From: Saccharothrix sp.
GTDB lineage: Bacteria; Actinomycetota; Actinomycetes; Mycobacteriales; Pseudonocardiaceae
Assembly (NCBI RefSeq): GCF_031180885.1
Contig: NZ_JAPSLK010000023.1
Location: 49,486 to 113,485, forward strand
Direction of reading: 5' to 3'
DNA: 64,000 nt
The notes under the pieces were generated by a model that saw only the letters and a program-made list of their open reading frames with translations, was not told the DNA's origin and made no database searches. Below are positions 1 to 8,511 of this stretch, piece by piece (within the stretch, counting starts at the first letter, position 1; each line of letters begins with the position of its first letter). Made by a program: the position numbers and the translations under genes.

Positions 1-2
1 AC

Positions 3-101
3 CGCGGCTACGTGCTGGAGAACGGCGTGGTGACCCTCTCCGGCCCGGCGTCCGTGCTCGCCGAGGACCCCCGGGTGGTGGAGGCGTACCTCGGTTCCTG
101 A
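3..101 (+). CDS. C-terminal fragment of LivF-type ABC ATPase (partial)
   Basis: Only the last 32 residues lie in the window; the gene enters from the left edge. The tail reads as the end of a branched-chain amino acid (LivF-type) ABC ATPase: a GYVLENG strand, an 'SGPASVL' segment, then 'DPRVVEAYLG' shortly before the stop. LivF is one of two ATPases energising a high-affinity amino acid importer. It lies just upstream of a catabolic gene on the same strand, so the transporter may feed that pathway, but substrate cannot be inferred from this fragment. Confidence 0.7.
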   Translation, partial: RGYVLENGVVTLSGPASVLAEDPRVVEAYLGS

Positions 102-174
102 CCGGCATCCCCCGGAAGGGGGTCTCGCGCCGGCCAGTGCAATGTCACATACTACTCGCGTGAACGGAGAACCT

Positions 175-1062
175 GTGAAGCACCCCTGGCGCGGCATCCA
201 CGTCGCCACCGCCCTGCCCTTCCGCGACGACCTGAGCGTCGACTTCGACGCGTACGCCGCCCACGTGGCCTGGCTGGCCGAGAACGGCATGGACGGCGTC
301 ACGCCCAACGGCTCGCTCGGCGAGTACCAGACCCTGACCGCCGAGGAACGGGCGCTCGTCGTGCGCACGGCGGTCGAGGCCGCGCCCGACGGGTTCCGCG
401 TGATGCCCGGCGTCGCGGCCTACGGGTCGGGCGAGGCGGTGCGGTGGGTCGAGCAAGCCGCCTCGGCCGGTGCCCAGTCGGTCCTGCTGCTGCCGCCCAA
501 CGCGTACCGGGCGGACCGGGCGACCGTCGTCGCGCACTACCGGGAGGCGGCCAAGGTCGGCGTGCCGGTCGTGGCCTACAACAACCCCTATGACACCAAG
601 GTCGACCTGACCGTCGATGTGCTGGCTGAGCTGCACGGCGAGGGCCTGATCGTGGCGGTGAAGGAGTTCTCGGGCGATGTGCGGCGGGCGTACGAGATCC
701 GGGAGGCCGCGCCGGAGTTGGACCTGCTGATCGGCACGGACGATGTGCTCGTCGAGTTGGCGCTGGCGGGCGCGGTGGGGTGGATCGCCGGGTACCCCAA
801 CGCGCTGCCGGCGGTGTGCGGCGAGTTGTACGGGCTGGCGGTGGCGGGTGACCTGGGTGCGGCGCTGCCGCTGTACCGGGACCTGCACTCGTTGCTGCGG
901 TGGGATTCGAAGACGGAGTTCGTGCAGGCGATCAAGCTGTCCATGGACGTGGCGGGGCGGCCGGGTGGCCCGTGCCGGCCGCCCCGGTTGGCGTTGACGG
1001 CCGAGCAGGCCGCGCGGATCACGGCGGACACCGAGGCGGCGTTGGCGAAGGGGTACCGGTGA
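175..1062 (+). CDS. DapA-family lyase/deaminase, possible pyrroline-4-hydroxy-2-carboxylate deaminase
   Basis: A (beta/alpha)8 protein of the dihydrodipicolinate synthase family, 295 aa. It has the GSLGE phosphate/carboxylate-binding loop near residue 40, a YNNPYDTK segment with the conserved Tyr, and the Schiff-base lysine K163 in VAVKEFSGD. The next gene, overlapping by GTGA, is an alpha-ketoglutaric-semialdehyde-type dehydrogenase. That pairing is typical of hydroxyproline catabolism (deaminase, EC 3.5.4.22) or of sugar-acid dehydratase routes. The proline peptidase and peptide importer downstream favour hydroxyproline; this is inference. The chosen start GTG 175 follows GGAGA at 166-170. 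A leaderless GTG at 160 (CATACT 6 nt upstream) or ATG 142 are alternatives. Confidence 0.8.
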   Translation: MKHPWRGIHVATALPFRDDLSVDFDAYAAHVAWLAENGMDGVTPNGSLGEYQTLTAEERALVVRTAVEAAPDGFRVMPGVAAYGSGEAVRWVEQAASAGAQSVLLLPPNAYRADRATVVAHYREAAKVGVPVVAYNNPYDTKVDLTVDVLAELHGEGLIVAVKEFSGDVRRAYEIREAAPELDLLIGTDDVLVELALAGAVGWIAGYPNALPAVCGELYGLAVAGDLGAALPLYRDLHSLLRWDSKTEFVQAIKLSMDVAGRPGGPCRPPRLALTAEQAARITADTEAALAKGYR

Positions 1063-2450
1063 CCTCGGTCGAGGAGGTCCACGCGGCGGTCGAGGCGGCC
1101 GACCGGGTGTGGCAGGACGGGTTCGACCCGGTCGGGGTGCTTCGGGCTATCGCGGATCGGTTGGAGACGGCTGACCTGTTGGGGGTCGCGGAGCGGGAGA
1201 CCCGGTTGCCGGCGTCGCGACTGCGTGGGGAGTTGACCCGGACGACGTTCCAGCTCCGGTTGTTCGCGGAACTGGTCGAGACGGGTGCTCATTTGGGGGT
1301 GCGGATCGACCGCGCGGACCCGGACTGGCCGATGGGTGCGCCCCGGCCGGACCTGCGGCGGGTGCTCCAGCCGGTGGGGCCGGTCGTGGTGTTCCCGGCG
1401 GGGAACTTCCCGTTCGCGTTCGGGGTGGCGGGCGGGGACACGGCGTCCGCGCTGGCCGCCGGGTGCCCGGTGGTGGTGAAGGCGCATCCGGGGTATCCGG
1501 AGCTGTCCGACCTGACCGGGGAGTTGGTGCGGGACCTGGGTGTGGTGACCGTCGTGCACGGCGAGGAGGCCGGGCGGGCGGCGTTGACCCACCCGTTGGT
1601 GAAGGCGGGTGCGTTCACCGGGTCCGTGCGGGGCGGGCGAGCTTTGTTCGACCTGGCGGCGGGACGGCCGGAGCCGATCCCGTTCTACGGGGAGTTGGGC
1701 AGCGTCAACCCGGTCTTCGTGGCGCGGGACGCGGCGGGGAGTCGGGCTCGGCGGATCGCCGAGGAGGCGGTGGCGTCGTTCACCACGGGCGCGGGGCAGT
1801 TGTGCACCAAGCCCGGGTTGTTGCTGGTACCGGAGGGGTGTGCGATCCCGCAGGAGTTGGCGTCGCTGGAGTTGCCGGTGGCGCCGATGCTCAGCGAGCG
1901 GATCTCGGAGGGTTACCGGGATGCCGTGGCCTCGGTCCCCGGGGATGGCGTGACCGAGTTGGTGGTGGGTGACGGGCCGGTTGTGCTCTTGACCGACCTG
2001 CGGCGGGTGTTGGGGGACTTCGAGGCGTTCACGCGGGAGTGCTTTGGGCCGTTCCTGCTGGTGGTCACGTACGCGGAGGACGCGGAGGTGGTCGAGTTCG
2101 CGCGGCGGCTGGAGGGGCAGTTGACCGCCACCGTGATCGCCGACGAGCCGTCCGGGTGGGTTGAGGAGCTGGTGCGGGTGTTGGCTCGGCGGGCCGGGCG
2201 GTTGTTGTGGAACCAGTGGCCGACCGGGGTGTCGGTGACGCACGCCCAGCACCACGGTGGCCCTTGGCCGGCGACCACGGCCGCGGGCAGCACGTCGGTG
2301 GGGACGGCGGCGGTGGAGCGGTTCCTGCGGCCGGTCGCGTACCAGAACTTCCCGTCGGACCTGCTCCCCGGCGTGCTGCGGGACGACACGCGGGCGCCCG
2401 CCCTGGTGGACGGCAGGTTCACGGAAGGAGCCCTTACGATGCGGTGGTGA
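1059..2450 (+). CDS. Aldehyde dehydrogenase, alpha-ketoglutaric semialdehyde dehydrogenase type
   Basis: 463 aa ALDH-superfamily enzyme. It has the catalytic cysteine C249 in GQLCTKP, the NAD(P)-site segment KAHPGYPELSD, and the 'GELGSVNPVF' motif typical of the NADP-dependent alpha-ketoglutaric-semialdehyde (2,5-dioxovalerate) dehydrogenase branch. It would oxidise 2-oxoglutarate semialdehyde to 2-oxoglutarate (EC 1.2.1.26), directly after the DapA-family enzyme. The start GTG 1059 overlaps the preceding stop, so the two are translationally coupled. The gene is unusually rich in TTG leucine codons for this genome but otherwise intact. Confidence 0.85.
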   Translation: MTSVEEVHAAVEAADRVWQDGFDPVGVLRAIADRLETADLLGVAERETRLPASRLRGELTRTTFQLRLFAELVETGAHLGVRIDRADPDWPMGAPRPDLRRVLQPVGPVVVFPAGNFPFAFGVAGGDTASALAAGCPVVVKAHPGYPELSDLTGELVRDLGVVTVVHGEEAGRAALTHPLVKAGAFTGSVRGGRALFDLAAGRPEPIPFYGELGSVNPVFVARDAAGSRARRIAEEAVASFTTGAGQLCTKPGLLLVPEGCAIPQELASLELPVAPMLSERISEGYRDAVASVPGDGVTELVVGDGPVVLLTDLRRVLGDFEAFTRECFGPFLLVVTYAEDAEVVEFARRLEGQLTATVIADEPSGWVEELVRVLARRAGRLLWNQWPTGVSVTHAQHHGGPWPATTAAGSTSVGTAAVERFLRPVAYQNFPSDLLPGVLRDDTRAPALVDGRFTEGALTMRW

Positions 2451-2475
2451 GCACCGAGACCAGGAGACCGCGCTG

Positions 2476-3135
2476 GTGAACATCCCGAGCATCGGCCCGG
2501 TCGAGAAGGTCAGCCTGCGCGACCGCGTGGCGCACGCCCTGCGAGCGGCGGTGATCTCCGGCGAGATGGAGCCGGGCGTCGTCTACTCCGCGCCCTCGCT
2601 GGGGGCGCGCTTCGGGGTGTCCGCCACGCCGGTCCGCGAGGCGATGCTCGACCTGGTCCGCGAGAACCTGGTGACCATCGTGCCCAACAAGGGCTTCCGG
2701 GTCACCGAGGTGAGCGAGAAGGACCTGGACGACATCACCCAGGTCCGGATGCTGATCGAGCCCCCGGTCGTGCGTGATGTGACGCCGTTGATCCCGGAGG
2801 AGGACTTCGCCGGGTTGCGGGAGATGGCTCAGCGGATCGTGGACGGTGCGGTGGCCGGGGACCTGGTCGAGTACACCGAGGCGGACCGGCGGTTCCACCT
2901 GGCGTTGCTGGCGTACGCGGACAACTCGCGGATCACGGACCTGGTGTCGGACCTGCGGGCGCACACGCGGTTGTACGGGCTGGCTTCGCTGTTGGAGCAG
3001 GGGGAACTGGAGGCGGTGGCGCGGGAGCACTTGACCATCGTGGAGACGTTGGAGTCTCGGGACGCGGCGGCGGTCGAGGAGCTGCTGAGGGCGCACATCA
3101 GCCAGACCCGGGGGCGCTGGGCCAAGCCTTCCTAG
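2476..3135 (+). CDS. GntR-family (FadR/FCD type) regulator
   Basis: 219 aa regulator. The N-terminal winged helix-turn-helix (about residues 10-75) includes 'GARFGVSATPVREAMLDL', and a C-terminal all-helical FCD ligand domain carries the acidic/histidine metal-type residues (D..RFHLALL). It is 25 bp downstream of the dehydrogenase on the same strand, so it is probably the local regulator of the deaminase/dehydrogenase genes, sensing a pathway intermediate. The start GTG 2476 has GGAGA at 2463-2467. Its stop codon overlaps the stop of the convergent LysR gene. Confidence 0.9.
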   Translation: MNIPSIGPVEKVSLRDRVAHALRAAVISGEMEPGVVYSAPSLGARFGVSATPVREAMLDLVRENLVTIVPNKGFRVTEVSEKDLDDITQVRMLIEPPVVRDVTPLIPEEDFAGLREMAQRIVDGAVAGDLVEYTEADRRFHLALLAYADNSRITDLVSDLRAHTRLYGLASLLEQGELEAVAREHLTIVETLESRDAAAVEELLRAHISQTRGRWAKPS

Positions 3136-4085
3136 GAGCAGGCCGGGACGCCCCGGGACTGCTGCCACTTGCGGTAGGCCGGGGAGCGGTCGCGGGCCTC
3201 GTTGTAGGACTGGGTGACCAGGCACGCGATCGTTTCGCCGGTGGTCGCCAGCGGGCCGTCGCGGTGCCAGGCCAGGACGTGTCTGAAGTGGATCGGGTCG
3301 CCGACGATCGGGCGGACCGCGATGCCCGGGACCTCGTCGAACGTCGGCTGCACCAGGCTCACCGCGTGGCCGTGGCGGACGACCTCCACCAGCAGCCTGC
3401 CCTCCGCCTCGTAGCGGATGCGCATCCGCCTGCCGACGCCCAGGGCCACGCGTGCCCAGTACTCCGGGGTGCGGTCTTCCGGCCTGGGGACGGCCCAGTC
3501 CTGCTCCAGCAGGTCGGCCAGCTCGACCTCGTCCTGGTCGGCCAACGGATGCGTGGACGGCACGATCGCGAAGACCGGCTCGGTGACGATCGGGCGCAGG
3601 ATCACGCCCGGGGGTGCGGGGAGTTCGTAGCCGGGGCTGTCGCCGACGATCGCGGCCTCCAGGCGTCCGCCGGCCACGTCGTCCAGCAGGGGTTGGGGGG
3701 TGTGGTGGCCGCGTGAGGTCACGTCCGCGTGGGGGTGGATCGTGCGCACGGCGCTGATCAGGCCGCCCAGGAGCGGGGCGGGGGCGGAGCCCAGGCGGAA
3801 GCGTTGGGTTCCGGCCTTTCTCGGGGCCACGGCGGCGGTGTTCATGAGGTCGTCGAGGGTGGGCAGGACCGCCTGGGCACGGGCCAGGACCACCTCGCCG
3901 AACGACGTGGGCACCACGCCGTTCTGGCCGCGCTCGAACAACGTGCCGCCGAGCATGGTCTCGATGCGGCGCAGTTGGGCGCTCAAACCCGGCTGGGTCT
4001 GGTGCAGTGCCGCCGCCGCGCGGGTCAGGCTGCCGGTTTCCGCGATGGCGCAGATCGCGCGCAGGTGCCGCACCTCCAGCTCCAT
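3132..4085 (-). CDS. LysR-family transcriptional regulator
   Basis: 317 aa LTTR. The N-terminal helix-turn-helix spans about residues 1-60 (LRAICAIAETGSLTRAAAAL, QPGLSAQL), followed by a type-2 periplasmic-binding-protein effector domain. It is divergent from the peptide ABC transporter operon with a 64-bp gap, the classic arrangement for an LTTR controlling its neighbour. The transcript is probably leaderless: TAACAT at 4092-4097 (minus strand) sits 6 nt before the ATG. The effector is unknown; a peptide or proline-type compound is a guess from context. Confidence 0.9.
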   Translation of the reverse strand: MELEVRHLRAICAIAETGSLTRAAAALHQTQPGLSAQLRRIETMLGGTLFERGQNGVVPTSFGEVVLARAQAVLPTLDDLMNTAAVAPRKAGTQRFRLGSAPAPLLGGLISAVRTIHPHADVTSRGHHTPQPLLDDVAGGRLEAAIVGDSPGYELPAPPGVILRPIVTEPVFAIVPSTHPLADQDEVELADLLEQDWAVPRPEDRTPEYWARVALGVGRRMRIRYEAEGRLLVEVVRHGHAVSLVQPTFDEVPGIAVRPIVGDPIHFRHVLAWHRDGPLATTGETIACLVTQSYNEARDRSPAYRKWQQSRGVPACS

Positions 4086-4149
4086 AACGCGATGTTAGTG
4101 GGAGGTGGGAGGTTCCTGGGCTGGTTGGCGCGAGGAACTCTTCTGTGCC

Positions 4150-5829
4150 ATGTCACAGTGCACTAGAGTCGGGCTGGTCGCGGTGGTGGGGATGCTCGCC
4201 CTCACCGCGTGCAACGGGAGCAGGGCGCAGGGCGGGTCGACGGGTGAGGCCGTGCGGGGCGGCACGTTGCACGTGCTGGCGAGCACGGACCTGGAGCACC
4301 TCGACCCGGCGCGCAACTACGTCACGTCGTCGCAGAACGTGGCCCGGCTGATCTACCGGACGCTGACCACGGTCGCGCCGAAGCCGGGGCAGGCGGGCGG
4401 CGAGATCGTGCCCGACCTCGCGACCGACACCGGCAGGCCCAGCGACGGCGCGAAGACGTGGACCTTCACGCTCAAGGACGGGGTCAAGTTCGAGGACGGG
4501 CAGCCGATCACCAGCAAGGACGTGAAGTACGGCGTGGAGCGGTCCTTCGCGCCGGACCTCCCGGAAGGCGCGCCCTACGCGCGGATGTGGCTGGTGGGCG
4601 GTGATCGTTACAAGGGTCCTTACGAGAACCCCGGCGGGCTGGCGTCGATCGAGACGCCGGACGACAAGACGATCGTGTTCCGGCTCAACCGACCGGTCGC
4701 GGACTTCGGGTCCGCCGCGTCGCTGCCGCTGTTCGCGCCGGTGCCCAAGGAGCAGGACACGGGTGTCGGGTACGACGGGCGGCCGGTGTCGTCCGGGCCG
4801 TACAAGATCGAGAAGTTCGAGCCCAAGAAGCGCCTCGAACTGGTGCGCAACACGCATTGGGACCCGAAGACCGACGAAGTTCGCAAGGGGTTGCCGGATC
4901 GGGTCGTGTTGGAACTGAACCTGGATCCGGCGGTGGTGGACCAGCGGTTGGTGGCCGGGCAAGGGGCCGATGCCGAGGCGATCGCGATGGAGCCGATCGG
5001 GGCGGCGACCGTGGGCCGGGTGGTGAACGATCCGGCGTTGAAGGACCGGTTGATCACGGGCGAGTCGATCAACACCCGGTTCCTGACGTTGAACACCCGG
5101 CGTGCGCCGCTGGACAACGTGAAGGTGCGGCAGGCGATCGCGTTCGCGCTGGACAAGGACGCGTTGCGGACCGTGCGGGGCGGGCCGATCGCGGGTGACA
5201 TCGCCACCACGCTGCTGCCGCCCGGGCTGGCGGGGCACGCGGCCGACGACCAGTTCCCCAGCGCGGACGGCAAGGGTGATGTCGCCAAGGCCAAGGCGCT
5301 GCTGGCCGAAGCCGGGCTGGCGCAGGGGTTCGCGGTCACGCTCGACGCGCCCTCGACCGCCGGTGGCAAGGCGCAGGGCGAGGCGGTGCAGGCGGCGCTG
5401 GGCCGGGTCGGGATCACGGTGACGATCAACGCGATCAGCCCGTCCGCCTTCTACAGCACCATCGCCAACACCGCGCAGATGCACGACATGGCCATCGACG
5501 GCTGGACCCCGGACTGGGCCGGCCCGTCGACCTACCTGCCGCTGATCTTCGACAGCCGGTTGATCACCAGCGAGGGCAACAACAACCACTCGCAGTACCA
5601 CTCCGACGCGGTCAACAAGCGGTTCGACGAGATCGCCGCGCTGGCCGACCCGGCCGCCGCCGCCACCGCGTACGGGGAGCTGGCCAAGCAGATCGCGCGG
5701 GACGTGCCGGTGGTGCCGTTCCTGTGGGACAAGGCCGCGATCCTGGTCGGGCCGAAGGTCGCCGGCGCCTACGGGCACGTGGCGTACGTGGGGCGCGTGG
5801 ACCTGGCGACCGTGGGGCTGCGCAAGTGA
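4150..5829 (+). CDS. Peptide ABC transporter substrate-binding lipoprotein (SBP family 5)
   Basis: 559 aa family-5 extracytoplasmic solute receptor. The N-terminus is a lipoprotein signal with lipobox LTAC (MSQCTRVGLVAVVGMLALTAC), so the protein would be anchored on the outer face of the membrane. The body carries the DppA/OppA-type features 'SSGPYKIEKFEPKKRLELVRN' (shortened here) and 'RQAIAFALDKDAL'. It is the first gene of a five-gene importer, and its stop overlaps the next start by GTGA. The start ATG 4150 is chosen because it gives a compact signal peptide; GAGGAA lies at 4132-4137. Oligopeptides, possibly proline-containing, are the likely ligand given the peptidase at the end of the operon. 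Confidence 0.88.
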   Translation: MSQCTRVGLVAVVGMLALTACNGSRAQGGSTGEAVRGGTLHVLASTDLEHLDPARNYVTSSQNVARLIYRTLTTVAPKPGQAGGEIVPDLATDTGRPSDGAKTWTFTLKDGVKFEDGQPITSKDVKYGVERSFAPDLPEGAPYARMWLVGGDRYKGPYENPGGLASIETPDDKTIVFRLNRPVADFGSAASLPLFAPVPKEQDTGVGYDGRPVSSGPYKIEKFEPKKRLELVRNTHWDPKTDEVRKGLPDRVVLELNLDPAVVDQRLVAGQGADAEAIAMEPIGAATVGRVVNDPALKDRLITGESINTRFLTLNTRRAPLDNVKVRQAIAFALDKDALRTVRGGPIAGDIATTLLPPGLAGHAADDQFPSADGKGDVAKAKALLAEAGLAQGFAVTLDAPSTAGGKAQGEAVQAALGRVGITVTINAISPSAFYSTIANTAQMHDMAIDGWTPDWAGPSTYLPLIFDSRLITSEGNNNHSQYHSDAVNKRFDEIAALADPAAAATAYGELAKQIARDVPVVPFLWDKAAILVGPKVAGAYGHVAYVGRVDLATVGLRK

Positions 5830-6731
5830 CGGTGCTGCCGATCACCCGGCCGGCCGACGTGCCGCCGCTGCGGAGGCTGCTGCGCCAGCCCTCCGCGGCG
5901 GTGGCGCTGGTCGTCGTGGTGCTGCTGGTGTTGATGGCGGTGTTCGCGCCGCTGCTGGTGTGGACGTCGCCCACCGAGTTCGACTCGGCGGCCGTCGACC
6001 CGGCGCTGGGCGGGCTGCCGCGCGGGGCGTTCGGCGGGATCAGCGCCGAGCACCCGTTGGGCGTCGAGCCGGTGAGCGGGCGGGACGTGCTGGCCCGGAT
6101 CGTCTACGGGGCACGGGTTTCGCTGCTGATCGCGGTGCTGGCGACGCTGGTGTCGGTGGTCGTGGGGACCGTGCTCGGGTTGGTCGCCGGGTTCTTCGGC
6201 GGCGTCGTGGACGCGGTCGTCGGGCGGCTGATGGACCTGCTGATGTCCTTCCCCAGCCTCATCTTCATGATCGCGTTGATCTCGGCGTTGCCGGAGGCGA
6301 ACCGGGAAGCGTTGCTGGTGCTGGTGTTGGGCGGGTTCGGCTGGCCTTACGTGGGGCGGATCGTGCGCGGGCAGGCGATGGTGCTGGCGCGGGGTGAGTT
6401 CGTGGCGGCGGCTCGGGCGTTGGGTGCCCCGCGGAGGGCCTTGTTGTTGCGGGAGGTGTTGCCGAACCTGACGACGCCGGTGCTGGTGGTGGCGACCATG
6501 TCGATCCCCGGGTACATCGCGACCGAGGCGGGGTTGTCGTTCCTCGGGGTCGGGGTTCGGCCGCCGACGCCGTCGTGGGGGCAGATGATCGCCTCGGCGG
6601 TCCCCTGGTACGCGGCCGACCCGGCGTACTTCCTGATCCCGGGCGGATTCCTGTTCGTCACCGTGCTGGCGTTCAACGTGCTCGGGGACGCGGTGCGCGA
6701 TGTGCTCGACCCGAGGAGCGTGCGGCGGTGA
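5826..6731 (+). CDS. Dipeptide/oligopeptide ABC transporter permease, DppC/OppC type
   Basis: 301 aa inner-membrane permease. A first transmembrane helix (VALVVVVLLVLMAVFAPLL) is followed by a large external loop and the BPD_transp_1 core of about five helices, with the EAA-type loop 'EFVAAARALGAPRRALLLREVLPN' (split across residues about 195-220). The C-type subunit is recognised by the 'HPLGVEPVSGRDVLARIVYGAR' region. The start GTG 5826 overlaps the receptor stop. It pairs with the next gene to form the membrane channel. Confidence 0.9.
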   Translation: MTVLPITRPADVPPLRRLLRQPSAAVALVVVVLLVLMAVFAPLLVWTSPTEFDSAAVDPALGGLPRGAFGGISAEHPLGVEPVSGRDVLARIVYGARVSLLIAVLATLVSVVVGTVLGLVAGFFGGVVDAVVGRLMDLLMSFPSLIFMIALISALPEANREALLVLVLGGFGWPYVGRIVRGQAMVLARGEFVAAARALGAPRRALLLREVLPNLTTPVLVVATMSIPGYIATEAGLSFLGVGVRPPTPSWGQMIASAVPWYAADPAYFLIPGGFLFVTVLAFNVLGDAVRDVLDPRSVRR

Positions 6732-7705
6732 TCCTCTACACGGCACGGCGACTGGTCGGCGCGGCCGGCATCCTGCTGGTGATCTGCGCGTTGACGTTCG
6801 CGGTGTTCTACCTGATGCCCGCCGACCCGGCACAGGGCGCGTGCGGCAAGGCGTGCAGCCCGGAGCGGATCGCGCAGATCCGGGCCACGCTGGGGCTGGA
6901 CCAGCCGTTGCCCACGCAGTTCGCGGCTTATCTCGGCGGGATCGTCGCGGGGCGCACGTACGGGTCGCTGGAGTGCGGGTTCCCCTGCCTGGGGTTCAGC
7001 TTCCAGACCAACCAACCCGTGTGGGACGCGCTGACCAGCCGGTTGCCGACCAGCGTGTCCATCGCGGCGGGCGCGGCGCTGTTGTGGCTGCTCGTGGGCT
7101 GCACGGCCGGGGTGGTCGCGGCGCTGCGGCGGGGCACGGTGTGGGACCGGGCGGCCATGATCGCGGCACTGGGCGGGGTGTCGCTGCCGATCTACCTGAC
7201 CGCCCTGCTCTCCCAGTACGTGCTGGTGGTGCAGTTGGGGTGGCTGCCCTACCCGCGCGAGGTCGCGCTGACCGACGACCCCGTCGGCTGGTTCCAGTCG
7301 ATGCTCATGCCGTGGTGCACGCTGGCCATGCTCTACGCCGGGGTGTACGCGCGGATCACGCGCAGCGAGGTGCTGGAGAACCTCGGGCGCGACTACGTCC
7401 GCACGGCCCGCGCCAAGGGGTTGCCCGAGGTGACGGTGTTGCGGCGGCACGCGTTGCGGCCGGCGTTGATGCCCGTGGTGACGATCTTCGGCATGGACCT
7501 CGGCGCGCTGCTCGGCGGCGCGCTGATCACCGAGTCCGTGTACGGCCTGCCCGGCGTGGGCAAGCTCGCCGCGGACGCGATCAACTCCGCCGACCAGCCG
7601 GTGATCCTCGGCGTGACGCTGTTCGCGGCGGCGTTCGTGGTGCTGGCCAACGTGGCGGTGGACCTGGTCTACGCCCTGCTGGACCCGAGGGTGAGGACGG
7701 TATGA
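6728..7705 (+). CDS. Dipeptide/oligopeptide ABC transporter permease, DppB/OppB type
   Basis: 325 aa B-type permease starting MILYTARRLVGAAGILL. It has six predicted membrane helices and the conserved cytoplasmic loop 'RTARAKGLPEVTVLRRHALRPAL'. The extracellular loop holds four cysteines (CGKAC near residue 40; C..PC near 80), unusual for DppB and possibly disulfide-bonded. The GTG start overlaps the preceding stop. It forms the heterodimeric channel with the DppC-type subunit. Confidence 0.9.
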   Translation: MILYTARRLVGAAGILLVICALTFAVFYLMPADPAQGACGKACSPERIAQIRATLGLDQPLPTQFAAYLGGIVAGRTYGSLECGFPCLGFSFQTNQPVWDALTSRLPTSVSIAAGAALLWLLVGCTAGVVAALRRGTVWDRAAMIAALGGVSLPIYLTALLSQYVLVVQLGWLPYPREVALTDDPVGWFQSMLMPWCTLAMLYAGVYARITRSEVLENLGRDYVRTARAKGLPEVTVLRRHALRPALMPVVTIFGMDLGALLGGALITESVYGLPGVGKLAADAINSADQPVILGVTLFAAAFVVLANVAVDLVYALLDPRVRTV

Positions 7706-8511
7706 GCCTGCTGTCGGTACGGGGCCTGACCGTCGACTTCCCTTCAGGCGTGCGCGCCGTGGACGGGCTGGACCTCGACGTCGAGGCCGGGCGGGTGCTG
7801 GGCGTGGTCGGCGAGTCGGGCAGCGGCAAGTCCGTGACCAGCCTCGCGGTGCTCGGGCTGCTGCGGAACGCTCGGGTGTCCGGGGAGATCCGGTTCGCGG
7901 GGCAGGACCTGTTGTCGTTGGGACCTAAGGCGATGCGGGCGTTGCGCGGCGACCGGATGGCGATGGTGTTCCAGGACCCGTTGTCCTGCCTCAACCCCTA
8001 CTACCCGGTGGCGTTCCAGATCGCCGAGGCCTACCGGGCGCACCGCCGCGCCTCGCGCAAGGCCGCGCACGCCCTGGCCGTGTCGATGCTGGAACGCGTC
8101 GGCATCCCCGAGGCGCGGCGGCGGGCGCGGTCCTACCCGCACGAGTTCTCCGGCGGGATGCGGCAGCGGGTCATGATCGCGATGGCGCTGTGCCTGGAAC
8201 CGGACCTGCTGGTGGCCGACGAGCCGACCACCGCGTTGGACGTCACCGTGCAGGCGCAGGTGCTGGACCTGTTGCGGGACCTGCGGGAACGGTCCGGCAC
8301 GGCGATCATGCTGATCACCCACGACATGGGCGTGGTGGCGGGCCTGGCCGACGACGTCGTGGTGATGCACGGCGGCAAGCGCGTCGAGGCGGGGCCGGTG
8401 CGCGAGGTCTTCCACTCCCCCGTCACCGCCTACACGCGCGGCCTGCTCGACTGCGTCCCGCGCGTGGACGGGCCACTGCCGCACCGGCTGCCGACCGTGG
8501 AGGTCCCGTGA
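7702..8511 (+). CDS. Peptide ABC transporter ATPase, DppD/OppD type
   Basis: 269 aa nucleotide-binding subunit. Walker A is GESGSGKSV, the Q-loop VFQDPLSCLNP, the signature 'SGGMRQRVMIAMAL', Walker B 'LLVADEPTTALD' and the H-loop ITHD. The short C-terminus lacks the long oligopeptide-transporter tail with iron-sulfur-like cysteines. The ATG start overlaps the preceding TGA (ATGA). It powers peptide uptake together with the following ATPase. Confidence 0.9.
   Translation: MSLLSVRGLTVDFPSGVRAVDGLDLDVEAGRVLGVVGESGSGKSVTSLAVLGLLRNARVSGEIRFAGQDLLSLGPKAMRALRGDRMAMVFQDPLSCLNPYYPVAFQIAEAYRAHRRASRKAAHALAVSMLERVGIPEARRRARSYPHEFSGGMRQRVMIAMALCLEPDLLVADEPTTALDVTVQAQVLDLLRDLRERSGTAIMLITHDMGVVAGLADDVVVMHGGKRVEAGPVREVFHSPVTAYTRGLLDCVPRVDGPLPHRLPTVEVP

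Noticed and set aside
588..2492. Long open frame on the minus strand opposite the dehydrogenase (similar long antisense frames at 13636-16461, 32924-35617 and 22466-24997)
   Set aside because: High GC leaves antisense frames open; translations are Arg/Pro/His-rich with no family resemblance, while the opposite strand encodes well-recognised enzymes.
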